Below are positions 9,092-18,202 of a stretch of 64,000 bases of DNA, one piece after another. The stretch lies in NCBI RefSeq assembly GCF_004795835.1, contig NZ_CP039249.1, positions 1,050,501-1,114,500 of the forward strand, written 5' to 3'. Source of the DNA: Sphingomonas sp. PAMC26645 (GTDB lineage: Bacteria > Pseudomonadota > Alphaproteobacteria > Sphingomonadales > Sphingomonadaceae). The position numbers and the translations under genes were made by a program. The notes under the pieces were generated by a model, which was not told the DNA's origin, did no database searches, and saw only the letters and a list, made by a program, of their open reading frames with translations. The number at the start of each line of letters is the position of its first letter. The stretch's first letter is position 1.

Positions 9092-9610
9092 TCAGGCCGG
9101 CGCGCGTCGATACAGCTCGAACGCCGCCTTTGCGCCGACGATGGCCTGCTCGACCCAGGCTTCGTCGGCGGTCTCCCCGTCGATTGCGGCGAGCAACGCG
9201 CGCCACTCGCCCGACAGATGTTTCGCACCGAGATACGCCAAGGGCATCCCGTCGGGTACCGAGCGCGACAGCATGATGCCGCCGAGCCGGGAGCCCTCGA
9301 CCACATACATCGCGCCCCAACCGGCGGCCGTGCTCGCCGGGACGTCGAATGCCATCGGCGCGGGCATGTCCTCACCCAACGCGGCAAGATCCTCGGCCAG
9401 CGCCGCCCTCCGCGACCGAACCGCCGCCAGCCCCGGAATAGCGGCAAGCCACGCCTCGACCGCCGGCAAAGCCCTGGCATGCGCGATCAGGAACGCGCGA
9501 TAATCATCCGCATCGGTCAGGTCGTAGCGTCCGAACCCGGCATCGACCGCGTCGTGATCGCTCGCCGTCGCGCTCCGCAGTCGCGCAACGGTGGAAACCA
9601 CATCGGTCAA
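9092..9610 (-). CDS. Biliverdin-producing heme oxygenase (BphO/HmuO type)
   Basis: Opens heme to biliverdin, iron and CO. The 172-residue protein has the proximal-histidine segment LRSATASDHDAVD (His19) and the distal-helix glycine motif GAMYVVEGSRLGG. Relatives often sit beside bacteriophytochromes; none is seen here. The likely start is TTG at 9610, overlapping the ybdD TGA stop (TTGA), which places it third in a cstA-ybdD-heme oxygenase run. A GTG three codons further in is the alternative. Confidence 0.85.
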   Translation of the reverse strand: MTDVVSTVARLRSATASDHDAVDAGFGRYDLTDADDYRAFLIAHARALPAVEAWLAAIPGLAAVRSRRAALAEDLAALGEDMPAPMAFDVPASTAAGWGAMYVVEGSRLGGIMLSRSVPDGMPLAYLGAKHLSGEWRALLAAIDGETADEAWVEQAIVGAKAAFELYRRAPA

Positions 9611-9795
9611 CAGCAGCGTCCCCCGCCCTTGCTGCCGTACCGAGCCTCCTGCCGATCGCGGAAGAACGCGCGCTCGTCCATCGGCGGGTGATCCGGATGC
9701 CGCTCGGCCATGTGCTGGCGATACGCGGCGTAGGACGGCACGCCGACCATCAGCAACGCGGTCTCGCGCACCTTTGCATAGAGCGCACGGATCAT
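9607..9795 (-). CDS. YbdD/YjiX family small protein (CstA partner)
   Basis: A 62-residue protein, MIRALYAKVRETALLMVGVP, followed by the family hallmark YAAYRQHMAERHPDHPPMDERAFFRDRQEARYG, and a Cys-Cys end. Such proteins are encoded beside CstA-type carriers and in E. coli are needed for their pyruvate uptake function. The ATG overlaps the cstA stop by four bases (ATGA), and its own stop overlaps the next TTG start. Confidence 0.9.
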   Translation of the reverse strand: MIRALYAKVRETALLMVGVPSYAAYRQHMAERHPDHPPMDERAFFRDRQEARYGSKGGGRCC

Positions 9796-11846
9796 TCCGC
9801 GGCCACCAGCTGCGGCGGGACTTCGGTCACCGTCGGCCGGTCGATCTTCAGCGCCGCCAGACAGGTACGGATGCCGAAGAACACGATCGACAACACCACC
9901 GCCAGGAACAGCGCGCAAAGCCCGGCGTCGATCCGGTCGTTGAGCACGATCCGCTGCATCTCCGCCATCGTCTTGGCCGGCGCAAGCAGTTCGCCCCGCG
10001 CCGCCGCATCCGCGAACTTCGACGCATGCGCGAGGAAGCCGACCTTGGGATCGCTCGCGAAGAGCTTCATCAGCCCGGCGGTGATCGTGCACAGGCACAG
10101 CCACGCCGCGGGCAAGATCGTCACCCACGCGTACCGCTGCCGCTTCATCCGGAACAGCACCACCGTCGCCAGCACCAGCGCGACCGCCGCGAGCATCTGG
10201 TTCGAGATCCCGAACAGCGGCCACAGCGTGTTCACCCCGCCAAGCGGATCGGTGACGCCCTGGTACAGGAAGAACCCCCACGCGATCACGCACAGCGCAG
10301 TCGCGATCAGCCCCGGCACGATCGCCGAGGCATTGCGGAACGACGGCACCGCGAGCCCGATCAAATCCTGCAACATGAACCGCCCGGCACGCGTCCCCGC
10401 ATCGACCGCGGTGAGGATGAACAGCGCCTCGAACAGGATCGCGAAGTGATACCAGAACGCCTTCATCGCCTGCCCGCCGACAAGGTGGCTGAAGATCTCC
10501 GACATCGCCACCGCCAGCGTCGGCGCGCCGCCCGTGCGGCTGACGATCGTGGTCTCGCCGACGTCCTTCGCGGTCTGCGCGAGCAGCTCCGGCGTGATCG
10601 GGAAGCCCATCGCCGTCACCGCGGTCGCGGCGGAGGCGAAGTCGGTGCCGACCACCGCCGCCGGGCTGTTCATTGCGAAATACACGCCGGGATCGAGGAT
10701 CGACGCGCCGACCAGCGCCATGATCGCGACGAAGCTCTCCATCAGCATCGCGCCGTAGCCGATAAACTGCGCGTCGCCCTCGCTGGCGATCAGCTTGGGC
10801 GTCGTGCCGCTGGCGATCAACGCGTGGAAGCCCGACACCGCGCCGCATGCGATCGTGATGAACAGGAACGGGAACAGCCCGCCCGACCAGACCGGGCCGC
10901 TGCCGTCGATGAACGGGGTCAGCGCGGGCATCCGCAGCGGTGGCGCGACGACCGCGATACCGATCGCCAGCGCGACGATCGCGCCGATTTTGAGGAAGGT
11001 CGACAGGTAATCGCGCGGCGCGAGCAGCAGCCACACGGGCAGGACGGAGGCGACCGCGCCATAGCCGACCATCAGCACGCAGAGCTGCACCGGGGTCAGC
11101 GTGAACAGCGGTGCAAGCGTCGGCGAGGCGGCGACGGTGCCGCCATAGACGATCGCGGCAAGCAGCCCGATGACGCCCAGCACTGAGACTTCGCCGACCT
11201 TACCGGGCCGGACCCAGCGCGTGTAGATGCCCATCAGGAACGCCAGCGGGATCGTCGCGGCGACGGTAAACAGCCCCCATGGGCTACCCGCGAGCGCCCG
11301 CACCACGATCAGCGCGAGCACGGCGAGGATGATGACCATGATCGCGAACGCACCGATCAGCGCGATCACGCCGGGGATCGCGCCCATCTCCATGCGGATC
11401 AGCTCGCCGAGCGACCGCCCGTCACGCCGCATCGAGATGAACAGGATCATGAAGTCCTGCACCGCCCCCGCGAGCACGACGCCGGCGAGGATCCAGAGCG
11501 TGCCGGGGAGATAGCCCATCTGCGCGGCGAGCACCGGGCCGACGAGCGGGCCTGCACCGGCGATCGCCGCGAAATGGTGACCGAACAGGACGTTGCGGTC
11601 GGTCGCGACGTAATCGAGGCCATCGGCGCGGCGGAGCGCTGGCGTGGGCCGGCTCGGGTCGAGCTGCATCACATGCCGCGCGATATAGCGCGCGTAGAAG
11701 CGGTACGCGATTAGCTGGACGGAGACGGCGGCGGTCACGATCCACAGCGCGTTGACATGCTCGCCCCGCTCGAACGCGACGACCGCGAGCGCGCAGGCCG
11801 CGAGCAAGGCAAGTGCGCCCCAACCGATCTTCTCGCGTAAAGTCAT
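9792..11846 (-). CDS. cstA: CstA family carbon-starvation carrier
   Basis: A 684-residue inner-membrane protein with about 16 to 18 membrane segments. The N-terminal signature DYVATDRNVLFGHHFAAIAGAGPLVGP and LPGTLWILAGVVLAGAVQDF identify the CstA family, whose members import pyruvate or peptides under carbon limitation. It is the first gene of the cstA-ybdD-heme oxygenase unit. Upstream is a 558-base gap full of palindromes. Whether this copy carries pyruvate or peptides cannot be told. Confidence 0.93.
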   Translation of the reverse strand: MTLREKIGWGALALLAACALAVVAFERGEHVNALWIVTAAVSVQLIAYRFYARYIARHVMQLDPSRPTPALRRADGLDYVATDRNVLFGHHFAAIAGAGPLVGPVLAAQMGYLPGTLWILAGVVLAGAVQDFMILFISMRRDGRSLGELIRMEMGAIPGVIALIGAFAIMVIILAVLALIVVRALAGSPWGLFTVAATIPLAFLMGIYTRWVRPGKVGEVSVLGVIGLLAAIVYGGTVAASPTLAPLFTLTPVQLCVLMVGYGAVASVLPVWLLLAPRDYLSTFLKIGAIVALAIGIAVVAPPLRMPALTPFIDGSGPVWSGGLFPFLFITIACGAVSGFHALIASGTTPKLIASEGDAQFIGYGAMLMESFVAIMALVGASILDPGVYFAMNSPAAVVGTDFASAATAVTAMGFPITPELLAQTAKDVGETTIVSRTGGAPTLAVAMSEIFSHLVGGQAMKAFWYHFAILFEALFILTAVDAGTRAGRFMLQDLIGLAVPSFRNASAIVPGLIATALCVIAWGFFLYQGVTDPLGGVNTLWPLFGISNQMLAAVALVLATVVLFRMKRQRYAWVTILPAAWLCLCTITAGLMKLFASDPKVGFLAHASKFADAAARGELLAPAKTMAEMQRIVLNDRIDAGLCALFLAVVLSIVFFGIRTCLAALKIDRPTVTEVPPQLVAAE

Positions 11847-11944
11847 AGCGTTCGCCCTCCCGTGCGGTCCGTTTGCGCGGCATCGCGTATTCGGGCGGGG
11901 AGCGCTAGCCTAGATTGGATTACGTTCGGCTCCGGCGGCGAACT

Positions 11945-12047
11945 CCACCCGGCGAAGGCCGGGGCCCAGGTGGAAAGGTCGCAGTAACGGAGCGGAGAGC
12001 GTCGCCGTTGCCGTTCCCCAATTGGGCCCCGGCCTTCGCCGGGGTGG
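11945..12047. repeat. Palindromic element, family A copy 2
   Basis: Same arms as copy 1, with one C missing from the left arm (CCACCCGGCGAAGGCC). The centre keeps GTGGAAAGG and TAACGGAGCG, so copies 1 and 2 are the closest pair. Confidence 0.85.
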
Positions 12048-12233
12048 TTGCTGGTAGTATGATAGCGCGCTGCCGGTTCGCGTTCTCGATCGGAACGGTT
12101 GGCCTGCAAAGCGCGCGCAGCATGCGGAACGGTGGACGCCAGAACGGTCCGGCATGACGGGCAGGGTGGCGTTCGTTGGTGCCCCAGCCTGAATGCAGTG
12201 CTGATACGAGGCGGACGTACCTACACCAAGACC

Positions 12234-12310
12234 GTTCCCTCGCGGACGCGGGGGCCCAGCGGAATACCGTAGCGCACCGGTACCCTGGACCCCCGCCTTC
12301 GCGGGGGAAC
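12234..12310. repeat. Palindromic element, family B copy 2 (diverged)
   Basis: Arms GTTCCCTCGCGGACGCGGG and CCCCGCCTTCGCGGGGGAAC with an inner GGGCCCAGCGG facing CCCTGGA. It has a longer centre than copy 1 and several arm mismatches. Confidence 0.7.
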
Positions 12311-12404
12311 AGTTGGGGCGGGGTCCACTTTCCCCATCACCGGGCTGTGCCTGCATGGCAACGACCGGCAAGTCGCGCGCGCTGCCAGTTCAAGCCCCCC
12401 AAAC

Positions 12405-13868
12405 TCAAACCTGCGAATGATGCCCCTTGAGCTCATCGCCCACGATCCGCACCACATGCAGCACGTTGGTAGAGCCAGGCGTCCGGAATGGTACGCCCGC
12501 CAGCACGATAACCCGATCCCCCGCCGTGGCCATCCCGTGCCGCAACGCCATCCGCTTCGACTTCGCGACCATGTCCTCGAACGACTCGACGTCGCGCGTG
12601 TGCACCGCATGCGTCCCCCACAGCAGCCCGAGCCGCCGCGCGGTCTCATGGCTCGGCGTCAGCACCAGTAATGGCACCGAAGGCCGCTCACGCGCGATTC
12701 GGCGCGCAGTCGAACCTGAGGTCGTGAAGCAGATGATCGCCACCGCGGACACCGTCGCGGCGATGTTCTTTGCGGCCTCGGCGAGCGCATCCGCGGTCGT
12801 CGGATCTGGCTTCATCACGGTGAAGTGCATCCGGTCGCCGTGCTCGGGATCGCCCTCGACCGACACGCCGATCGCGTCCATCATCGCCACCGATTCGACC
12901 GGCCACGCGCCCGCCGCGCTCTCCGCCGACAGCATGATCGCATCCGCGCCGTCATACACCGCGGTCGCGACGTCCGACACTTCCGCCCGCGTCGGGGAGG
13001 GCGACGTAATCATCGATTCGAGCATCTGCGTCGCCACGACCACCGGGCGGCCCATCCGGCGCGAGACCTCGACGATGCGCTTCTGCAACGGCGGCACCTG
13101 CTGCGGCGGCAGCTCGACGCCGAGATCGCCGCGCGCGACCATCACGCCGTCGCACGCCTCGACGATCTCCTCGAGCCGTTCGATCGCCGCCGGCTTCTCG
13201 ATCTTCGCCATCAGCGCCGCCTTGCCGCCGATCAGTTTCCGCGCTTCCCACAGATCTTCCGGGCGCTGAACGAACGACAGCGCGATCCAGTCGACGCCCT
13301 GGTCGACTGCGAAGTCTAGATCGCTGCGATCCTTCTCGGTCAGGGCCGCCATCGGCAGCACGACGTCGGGGACGTTCAGCCCCTTGCTGTTCGACAACGC
13401 GCCGCCGACCTCGACCCGCGTCGTGATCTCGCGCGGGCTATGCGACACGACGCGAAGGACGAGCTTGCCGTCGTCGAGCAGCAGGCGGGCGCCCGGCTCG
13501 ATCGCCGCGAAGATCTCGTCGTGTGGCAGTTCCACCCGCGTCGCGTCGCCCGGCGTCGGGTCGCGATCGAGCACGAAGGTGGAGCCGGTTTCGAGCACGG
13601 TCCGGCCGCCATCGAACTTGCCGACGCGCAGCTTCGGTCCCTGAAGATCGGCGAGGATGGTCGACGGGCGACCATAGTCCTTCTCCAGCGCGCGAATCGC
13701 CTGGATCACGGCGATCTTCGACTGTTGGTCGCCGTGGCTCATGTTGATTCGGAACGCGTCAGCGCCGGTACGGAATAGCGTCGCGATCATCTCGGGCGTG
13801 CTGCTGGCAGGGCCTAGCGTCGCGAGGATGCGGACTTTCCGCAAACGGGGAGCAATGGCGTGGGTCAT
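12405..13868 (-). CDS. pyk: Pyruvate kinase
   Basis: Converts phosphoenolpyruvate and ADP to pyruvate and ATP. The 487-residue product opens with RKVRILATLGPASSTPEMI and RINMSHGDQQ, has the catalytic-lysine segment MAKIEKPAAIERLEEI, the metal-binding MVARGDLGVELP, and VVATQMLESMITSPSPTRAE. The ATG at 13868 (MTHAIAPRLRK) is the family start; the longer frame upstream is antisense to the next gene. It is divergent from the DUF1244 gene with an 80-base gap. Confidence 0.96.
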   Translation of the reverse strand: MTHAIAPRLRKVRILATLGPASSTPEMIATLFRTGADAFRINMSHGDQQSKIAVIQAIRALEKDYGRPSTILADLQGPKLRVGKFDGGRTVLETGSTFVLDRDPTPGDATRVELPHDEIFAAIEPGARLLLDDGKLVLRVVSHSPREITTRVEVGGALSNSKGLNVPDVVLPMAALTEKDRSDLDFAVDQGVDWIALSFVQRPEDLWEARKLIGGKAALMAKIEKPAAIERLEEIVEACDGVMVARGDLGVELPPQQVPPLQKRIVEVSRRMGRPVVVATQMLESMITSPSPTRAEVSDVATAVYDGADAIMLSAESAAGAWPVESVAMMDAIGVSVEGDPEHGDRMHFTVMKPDPTTADALAEAAKNIAATVSAVAIICFTTSGSTARRIARERPSVPLLVLTPSHETARRLGLLWGTHAVHTRDVESFEDMVAKSKRMALRHGMATAGDRVIVLAGVPFRTPGSTNVLHVVRIVGDELKGHHSQV

Positions 13869-13948
13869 GCGGTGCGTTTCCTGGGGGAGGTCTTTGCCGC
13901 GACGGGCCTTAAACCCTATCTCCGCGGGATCAACCACGGAGCACATGA

Positions 13949-14266
13949 ATGAACCCCGAAACCGACTCGCTCGATACGCTCGATACGCTCGACGATGCCG
14001 TAGCGGCGCAGGCTTTCCGCCGTCTGATCCGCCACCTCCGCCACCGCGAGGACGCGCAGAACGTCGACCTGATGGGGCTCGCCGGTTTCTGTCGCAATTG
14101 CCTGTCCGACTGGGTCGAGGAAGCGGGCGGCATGACGAAGGATGCCGCGCGGGAGACGGTGTATGGGATGCCGTATGCGGAGTGGAAGGCGCACCATCAG
14201 GGTGACGCGACGCCCGAGCAGCTCGAACGGATGAAGGCGAGCGTTGCGAAGAACGCGGTGGTCTGA
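13949..14266 (+). CDS. DUF1244 family protein
   Basis: A 105-residue cytosolic protein of the DUF1244 family, recognised by VDLMGLAGFCRNCLSDWVEEA and YGMPYAEWKAHHQ. The CxxC suggests metal or redox chemistry, but no function is established. Its N terminus contains three near copies of a 9-base unit (CTCGATACG) that encode LDTLDTLDD, a small tandem repeat that may vary in number between strains. Confidence 0.88.
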   Translation: MNPETDSLDTLDTLDDAVAAQAFRRLIRHLRHREDAQNVDLMGLAGFCRNCLSDWVEEAGGMTKDAARETVYGMPYAEWKAHHQGDATPEQLERMKASVAKNAVV

Positions 14267-14456
14267 GAACGGCTGCAACGGATTCGCGACGATCCCCCGC
14301 AGGGTCGCTTGAGCCGAACACGGTAAACGCCTAGACGCTGGCCCGCACCCAATTCGGCATGATTCAGGACGTCTCCGGACGGCGATCACCGGTGCGGGCT
14401 TGTATCTTGATTGGCTTTTGACCGGCGCGTGGGCGCTGGCGAGTGGGGAATTTTCG

Positions 14457-14723
14457 ATGTCTGACGAACGGCAACACGGCATGGGCGGCGGCGCGGTCGC
14501 AGCGGACGAACTGCGCCTGCTGATCGAGCGCGCCGAGCGTCTCGAAGAAGAGAAGAAGGGTATTTCGGACGACATCAAGGACGTGATGGCCGAAGCCAAG
14601 GGCCGCGGTTACGACCCCAAGGCGATCCGGAAAATCCTGTCGATCCGGAAGAAGAAGAAGGAAGAGTATCAGGAGGAGGAAGCGATCCTCGAAGTTTACC
14701 TCCAGGCGTTGGGGATGATCTGA
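14457..14723 (+). CDS. gapR: GapR nucleoid-associated protein (DUF2312)
   Basis: An 88-residue coiled-coil DNA-binding protein that in Caulobacter clamps over-twisted DNA ahead of replication and transcription. The sequence has the family core [20 protein letters not shown], then [22 protein letters not shown] and a basic [11 protein letters not shown] stretch. The ATG at 14457 (MSDERQHG) is the right start. The 190-base leader contains a 9-bp complementary pair (GCCCGCACC at 14341, GGTGCGGGC at 14391) that could fold in the mRNA. Confidence 0.93.
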   Translation: MSDERQHGMGGGAVAADELRLLIERAERLEEEKKGISDDIKDVMAEAKGRGYDPKAIRKILSIRKKKKEEYQEEEAILEVYLQALGMI

Positions 14724-14809
14724 GGATCGCCAGGGCGGTGAGACGGCCAAACGCGTCGGTTTCGACGTATTTAACAAAACTGTCATCGGTTGCGGCCTAG
14801 TGTCCGGCT

Positions 14810-15238
14810 ATGACCATCCGTTTTCTCGCCGCCCTCGCGCTGGCTACTATGGCCGCTCCCGCCCAGTCGGATGAGGGGGCGGCCAACGCCAGCTTCTGCC
14901 AGCGGATCGCGACCGAGCTCGGTATGAAGACGGCGAAACCGTTTGAAGGCCACGCCGCATGGGAGCTGAAGACGCTCGGCGGCCTGGGTACCGCGCTGTT
15001 CGGTGGATCGAGCTATGTTTCGATGGGGCTCGGTCCGGCTGAAGACTCGGTCATCACTAACGCACGCCAATATGTCGATGCGTGTGCCAGCGTCGCCAAC
15101 GGGATGGTATGCACTGTCACCGGGCCGGCGGAATTCCAGATTGGCGTGAAGGACCACATGGTCAAGATGCGCGCGAATGCGGGCGAGCGTGCAGAGGTCC
15201 GCATGGTTAAAATGCGGATCCGTTGCGAGGACCGTTGA
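14810..15238 (+). CDS. Secreted protein of unknown function, four cysteines
   Basis: A 142-residue protein with a signal peptide (about residues 1-20, ALALATMAAPAQS) and four cysteines at 30, 92, 101 and 139 that could form two disulfides, so it is likely periplasmic. The middle is glycine-rich (LGGLGTALFGGSSYVSMGLG), and the C terminus alternates valine, methionine and basic residues. I do not recognise the family. Its TGA overlaps the TTG candidate start of the DUF1294 gene. Confidence 0.7.
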   Translation: MTIRFLAALALATMAAPAQSDEGAANASFCQRIATELGMKTAKPFEGHAAWELKTLGGLGTALFGGSSYVSMGLGPAEDSVITNARQYVDACASVANGMVCTVTGPAEFQIGVKDHMVKMRANAGERAEVRMVKMRIRCEDR

Positions 15239-15534
15239 CCGCGCCGAATAGTGCGCTTGCTGTCGTCATGGGCGTCCTCTTGCTGGTGCTGGTCAACGTC
15301 ATCACGGTCGCCGCGTTCGCGCTCGACAAGCGGCGATCATCGACTGGCGCGTGGCGCATTCCTGAAGCGCGGTTGCTCTGGCTCGCCGCACTTGGCGGCA
15401 GCCCGGGCGCGTTCTGGGCGCGCGGTCGCTTTCGCCACAAGACGCGCAAACAGCCGTTCGTCGGCCATCTCCAAATGATCGCGATGGTCCAAGTCGGCGT
15501 CATCGCAGGTCTCGCCATCGCGTTCGCATTCTAG
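15235..15534 (+). CDS. DUF1294 family small membrane protein
   Basis: About 99 residues with an N-terminal membrane segment (VVMGVLLLVLVNVITVAAFALDK), a cytosolic loop holding the family signature RIPEARLLWLAALGGSPGAFW, then FRHKTRKQPF and a second membrane segment. The function of the family is unknown. I chose the TTG at 15235, which overlaps the upstream stop (TTGA); a TTG at 15223 or an ATG at 15268 are alternatives, and the ATG would shorten the N terminus. Confidence 0.8.
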   Translation: MTAPNSALAVVMGVLLLVLVNVITVAAFALDKRRSSTGAWRIPEARLLWLAALGGSPGAFWARGRFRHKTRKQPFVGHLQMIAMVQVGVIAGLAIAFAF

Positions 15535-15614
15535 GTTCGGCGACCGGCAGCGTCATTGCTGCACCTGAAACTTAGGTGTATTGCCGTTATGCTACATTGC
15601 ATCGGGGGGCAAGC

Positions 15615-16058
15615 ATGCGGGTATTTCTGGGGATTGCGTCGGCATCATTGGTTAGTGTTCCTGTCGCGGCGCAATCGGTTGAGGTCGACATCCAAAAACT
15701 CGGTCAGCGTGCCGAGGCGTTCGTCCGGGTCCGCAACCAGTTCGATCAGGCGGCGATGAACGCGATGATGGCGCCCGAATATCAGGAAGTATCGCCCGTC
15801 GGTGAGGTCGATTCCCGCGAGCGCGTGATCGGGTTCTACGCAGCCGACAAGAAATCAGCCGCACCGCCCATGACGATTACCGAAACCGTCGCGCGGCCCG
15901 CTGGCACGATCGGTGTCGTCACGATGCGGATCGCCTACACCATGCCCGGCAAGGACGGTCAGATGCAGACGCGCGCGCTGCGGGCCGGCTTCGTCGCGCG
16001 ACGGATCAAGGGCGACTGGCAGTTCGTGTCGTTGCAGTTCACCCCGATCCGCGGATGA
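15615..16058 (+). CDS. Secreted NTF2/SnoaL-like (DUF4440-type) protein
   Basis: A 147-residue protein with a signal peptide (MRVFLGIASASLVSVPVAAQ) followed by an NTF2-like alpha-beta cone: AEAFVRVRNQFDQAAMNAMMAPEYQEVSPVGEV is the typical first helix and strand, and FVARRIKGDWQFVSLQFTP the last strands. The ATG at 15615 has a purine-rich GGGGGGC seven bases upstream. Such proteins may bind a small molecule or be enzymes; none can be named. It ends 4 bases from the convergent ATPase gene. Confidence 0.78.
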   Translation: MRVFLGIASASLVSVPVAAQSVEVDIQKLGQRAEAFVRVRNQFDQAAMNAMMAPEYQEVSPVGEVDSRERVIGFYAADKKSAAPPMTITETVARPAGTIGVVTMRIAYTMPGKDGQMQTRALRAGFVARRIKGDWQFVSLQFTPIRG

Positions 16059-16062
16059 CGAT

Positions 16063-17526
16063 CTACGCCGCCTCCGCCGGCAGCGTCGTCCAGCCCAGCC
16101 CTGGGATCGTGATCGAGCGTTTGCCGGCGAGATCGGTGCGGCACACGATCAGTTCGCGGCTTTCTATATAGCCGATCAGCCGCTTCACCCGGCCGATCGA
16201 ACTCGTCCCATACGTCGCTGCGATGCGCGCGTCAGACGGGCAGGGCTCGCCTTCACGTGCCGCGCGGGCCACCAAAAGGAACGCGCCGAGCATGTCGTCG
16301 GGCAGGCCGCTCGCCACGTCGAGTGCCGCCGTCCACGCCTCGTCCGTCATGTCGAAGATGCCGGCGCGGGCGCAGCTCAGGCGGCGCACGAAGCCGGGAA
16401 GGTCTAGCGGTGGTTTCGCCAGCCCGCCCATCCGGCACCGCACCTGGAAATCCTGGAACAGCACCGACGGCGGCCGGAGCGTCGACTCCGGATCCTCGAC
16501 GATCGCACGGAACACGTCGGCGTAGACCGCCTCGACCTCGTCGTCGGTCTTCTCGGGCGGCGGCGGCGCGGCGGTACGTGGCTCGGGCGGGCGGGCGATG
16601 CCGTCGAGCAGTTCCTCCGCCGGCACGCGACGCGGGCGCGAATCGAACATCAGGCCGAGTTCGGGCGCGTCGACCACCGGCTCGGACAGCAGGTCCTGCA
16701 GGTCCATCGGCGCGGCGCTGGGGAGGGGGGTGAGCTTCGGGCTGCCGCTCCGCGCAGACGTCGCGACGTCGCCGATCTTCACGGTGATCGGACGCCGCGA
16801 CACCGCGGGGCCGAGCGCCATGAACGTGCCGCGCTGGAGATCGCGAATCGCTTCGGCCTGGCGGCGCTCCATCCCGAGCAGGTCGGCCGCGCGGGCCATG
16901 TCGATGTCGAGGAAGGTGCGGCCCATGAGAAAGTTCGACGCTTCCGCCGCGACGTTCTTCGCAAGCTTCGCCAGACGCTGCGTCGCGATCACCCCGGCGA
17001 GGCCGCGCTTACGCCCACGGCACATCAGGTTCGTCATCGCCGCCAAAGAGGCACGGCGGACCTCTTCCGAGACCTCGCCGCCCGTCACCGGCGCGAACAT
17101 TTGCGCTTCGTCGACCACCACCAGTACCGGATACCAATGCTCGCGCGGCGCATCGAACAGCGCGGAGAGGAACGACGCGGCGCACCGCATCTGGCCCTCG
17201 ACCTCGAGTCCTTCGAGGCTCAGCACAGCCGACGTCCGATGTTCGCGCAACCGCGTCGCGATCCGCGCAATCTCACGTTCGCTATAGTCGCCCGCCTCAA
17301 TCACGACATGACCATGCGGCCCGGCCAGCGTCACGAAATCGCCCTCCGGGTCGATCACGATCTGCTGGACGTGGCCCGCCGATCGCTCGAGCAGGCGGCG
17401 CAGCAGATGCGATTTTCCCGAGCCCGAATTGCCCTGCACCAACAGGCGGGTGGCGAGTAGTTCCTCCAGGTCGACGCCGACGGCAGTACCATTGCCGTCG
17501 GTGCCCATATTCACGCTAACCGTCAT
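16063..17526 (-). CDS. HerA-like (DUF87) ATPase with C-terminal winged-helix region
   Basis: A 487-residue P-loop ATPase. Walker A is GNSGSGKS (32-39), Walker B VLVVVDEAQMF, and LAGVIATQRLAKLAKNVAAEASNF is the sensor segment typical of HerA/DUF87 translocases. A proline-rich linker (PPEPRTAAPPPPEK) leads to a C-terminal part that ends in a likely winged helix (ARIAATYGTSSIGRVKRLIG, then ITIPGLGW). No nuclease partner such as NurA lies next to it. DNA translocation is inferred from the family; the substrate is unknown. The start is ATG 17526; Met7 is an alternative. Confidence 0.82.
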   Translation of the reverse strand: MTVSVNMGTDGNGTAVGVDLEELLATRLLVQGNSGSGKSHLLRRLLERSAGHVQQIVIDPEGDFVTLAGPHGHVVIEAGDYSEREIARIATRLREHRTSAVLSLEGLEVEGQMRCAASFLSALFDAPREHWYPVLVVVDEAQMFAPVTGGEVSEEVRRASLAAMTNLMCRGRKRGLAGVIATQRLAKLAKNVAAEASNFLMGRTFLDIDMARAADLLGMERRQAEAIRDLQRGTFMALGPAVSRRPITVKIGDVATSARSGSPKLTPLPSAAPMDLQDLLSEPVVDAPELGLMFDSRPRRVPAEELLDGIARPPEPRTAAPPPPEKTDDEVEAVYADVFRAIVEDPESTLRPPSVLFQDFQVRCRMGGLAKPPLDLPGFVRRLSCARAGIFDMTDEAWTAALDVASGLPDDMLGAFLLVARAAREGEPCPSDARIAATYGTSSIGRVKRLIGYIESRELIVCRTDLAGKRSITIPGLGWTTLPAEAA

Positions 17527-17627
17527 GCCGCGCGTTTGGCAGGTGCGGGCGTGTGGGAGCAAGGAGTCTTTGTCGCTTGCGTCGCAAGCCGGGCTTTGCG
17601 CTGGCATTCCCGGCTAGGGCGCGACTC

Positions 17628-18173
17628 ATGGCCACGAAACAATCCCTGCTCGCCGATCTCTCGCAGCGACTGCTCGGCAAGGCGCCGGGCGACCTCGATG
17701 ACGAGGAGCGCCGCGTCCTCGCCGGCATCGAGGCCGGGACGACGGTCAGTCGCGACGCTGCCGACGTCTCGGACGAGCGATCCACGTTCGGCGAGCGACT
17801 GTCGGACCGGGTCGCGGCGATCGGTGGGTCATGGGGGTTCATCATCGCGTTCAGTGCGGTGCTGATCGGCTGGATGCTGCTGAATTCGGACATCCTCGCG
17901 CATTTCGGGCGCGCGTTCGATCCGTATCCCTACATCTTCCTCAACCTGCTGCTGTCGACCGTCGCGGCGATCCAGGCGCCGGTAATCATGATGAGCCAGA
18001 ACCGGCAATCGGCGAAGGACCGCCTGGCCGCCAGCCTCGACTACGAGACCAACCTCCGCGCCGAACTCGACATCCTGCGCGTGCATCACAAGATCGATCA
18101 TCTGGTGCTGGCCCGGCTCGACGCGATCGAGCGGAAGATCGACGGTCTGGCGAAATCCGCGCCTGACGCCTAA
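17628..18173 (+). CDS. DUF1003 family membrane protein
   Basis: A 181-residue protein: a charged N-terminal region, [20 protein letters not shown] leading into a first membrane segment, [32 protein letters not shown] as second segment plus the family signature, and a helical C terminus ([18 protein letters not shown]). The role of the family is not established. The ATG at 17628 fits the family start. It is divergent from the HerA-like gene and 29 bases upstream of yebC. Confidence 0.88.
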   Translation: MATKQSLLADLSQRLLGKAPGDLDDEERRVLAGIEAGTTVSRDAADVSDERSTFGERLSDRVAAIGGSWGFIIAFSAVLIGWMLLNSDILAHFGRAFDPYPYIFLNLLLSTVAAIQAPVIMMSQNRQSAKDRLAASLDYETNLRAELDILRVHHKIDHLVLARLDAIERKIDGLAKSAPDA

Positions 18174-18202
18174 GAGCGGGGCCATCAGCTAAAGAGGCAC
18201 CG

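Larger units (their letters stand above)
11847..12404. other. Gene-free stretch between pyruvate kinase and cstA
   Basis: Holds palindromes A2 (11945-12047) and B2 (12234-12310). The rest (about 12050-12230 and 12311-12400) shows no convincing ORF or RNA gene. The cstA promoter must lie next to 11847, but no clear boxes were found. Confidence 0.7.

Noticed and set aside
9591-11186. A 531-codon plus-strand frame antisense to cstA and ybdD
   Set aside because: The translation is almost only Arg, His, Gln, Asp and Ala, and it is opposite three recognisable genes.
14341-14399. Complementary 9-base pair in the gapR leader considered as a small RNA or riboswitch
   Set aside because: A single 9-bp stem with a loop of about 40 bases is weak evidence in GC-rich DNA; noted in the gapR entry only.
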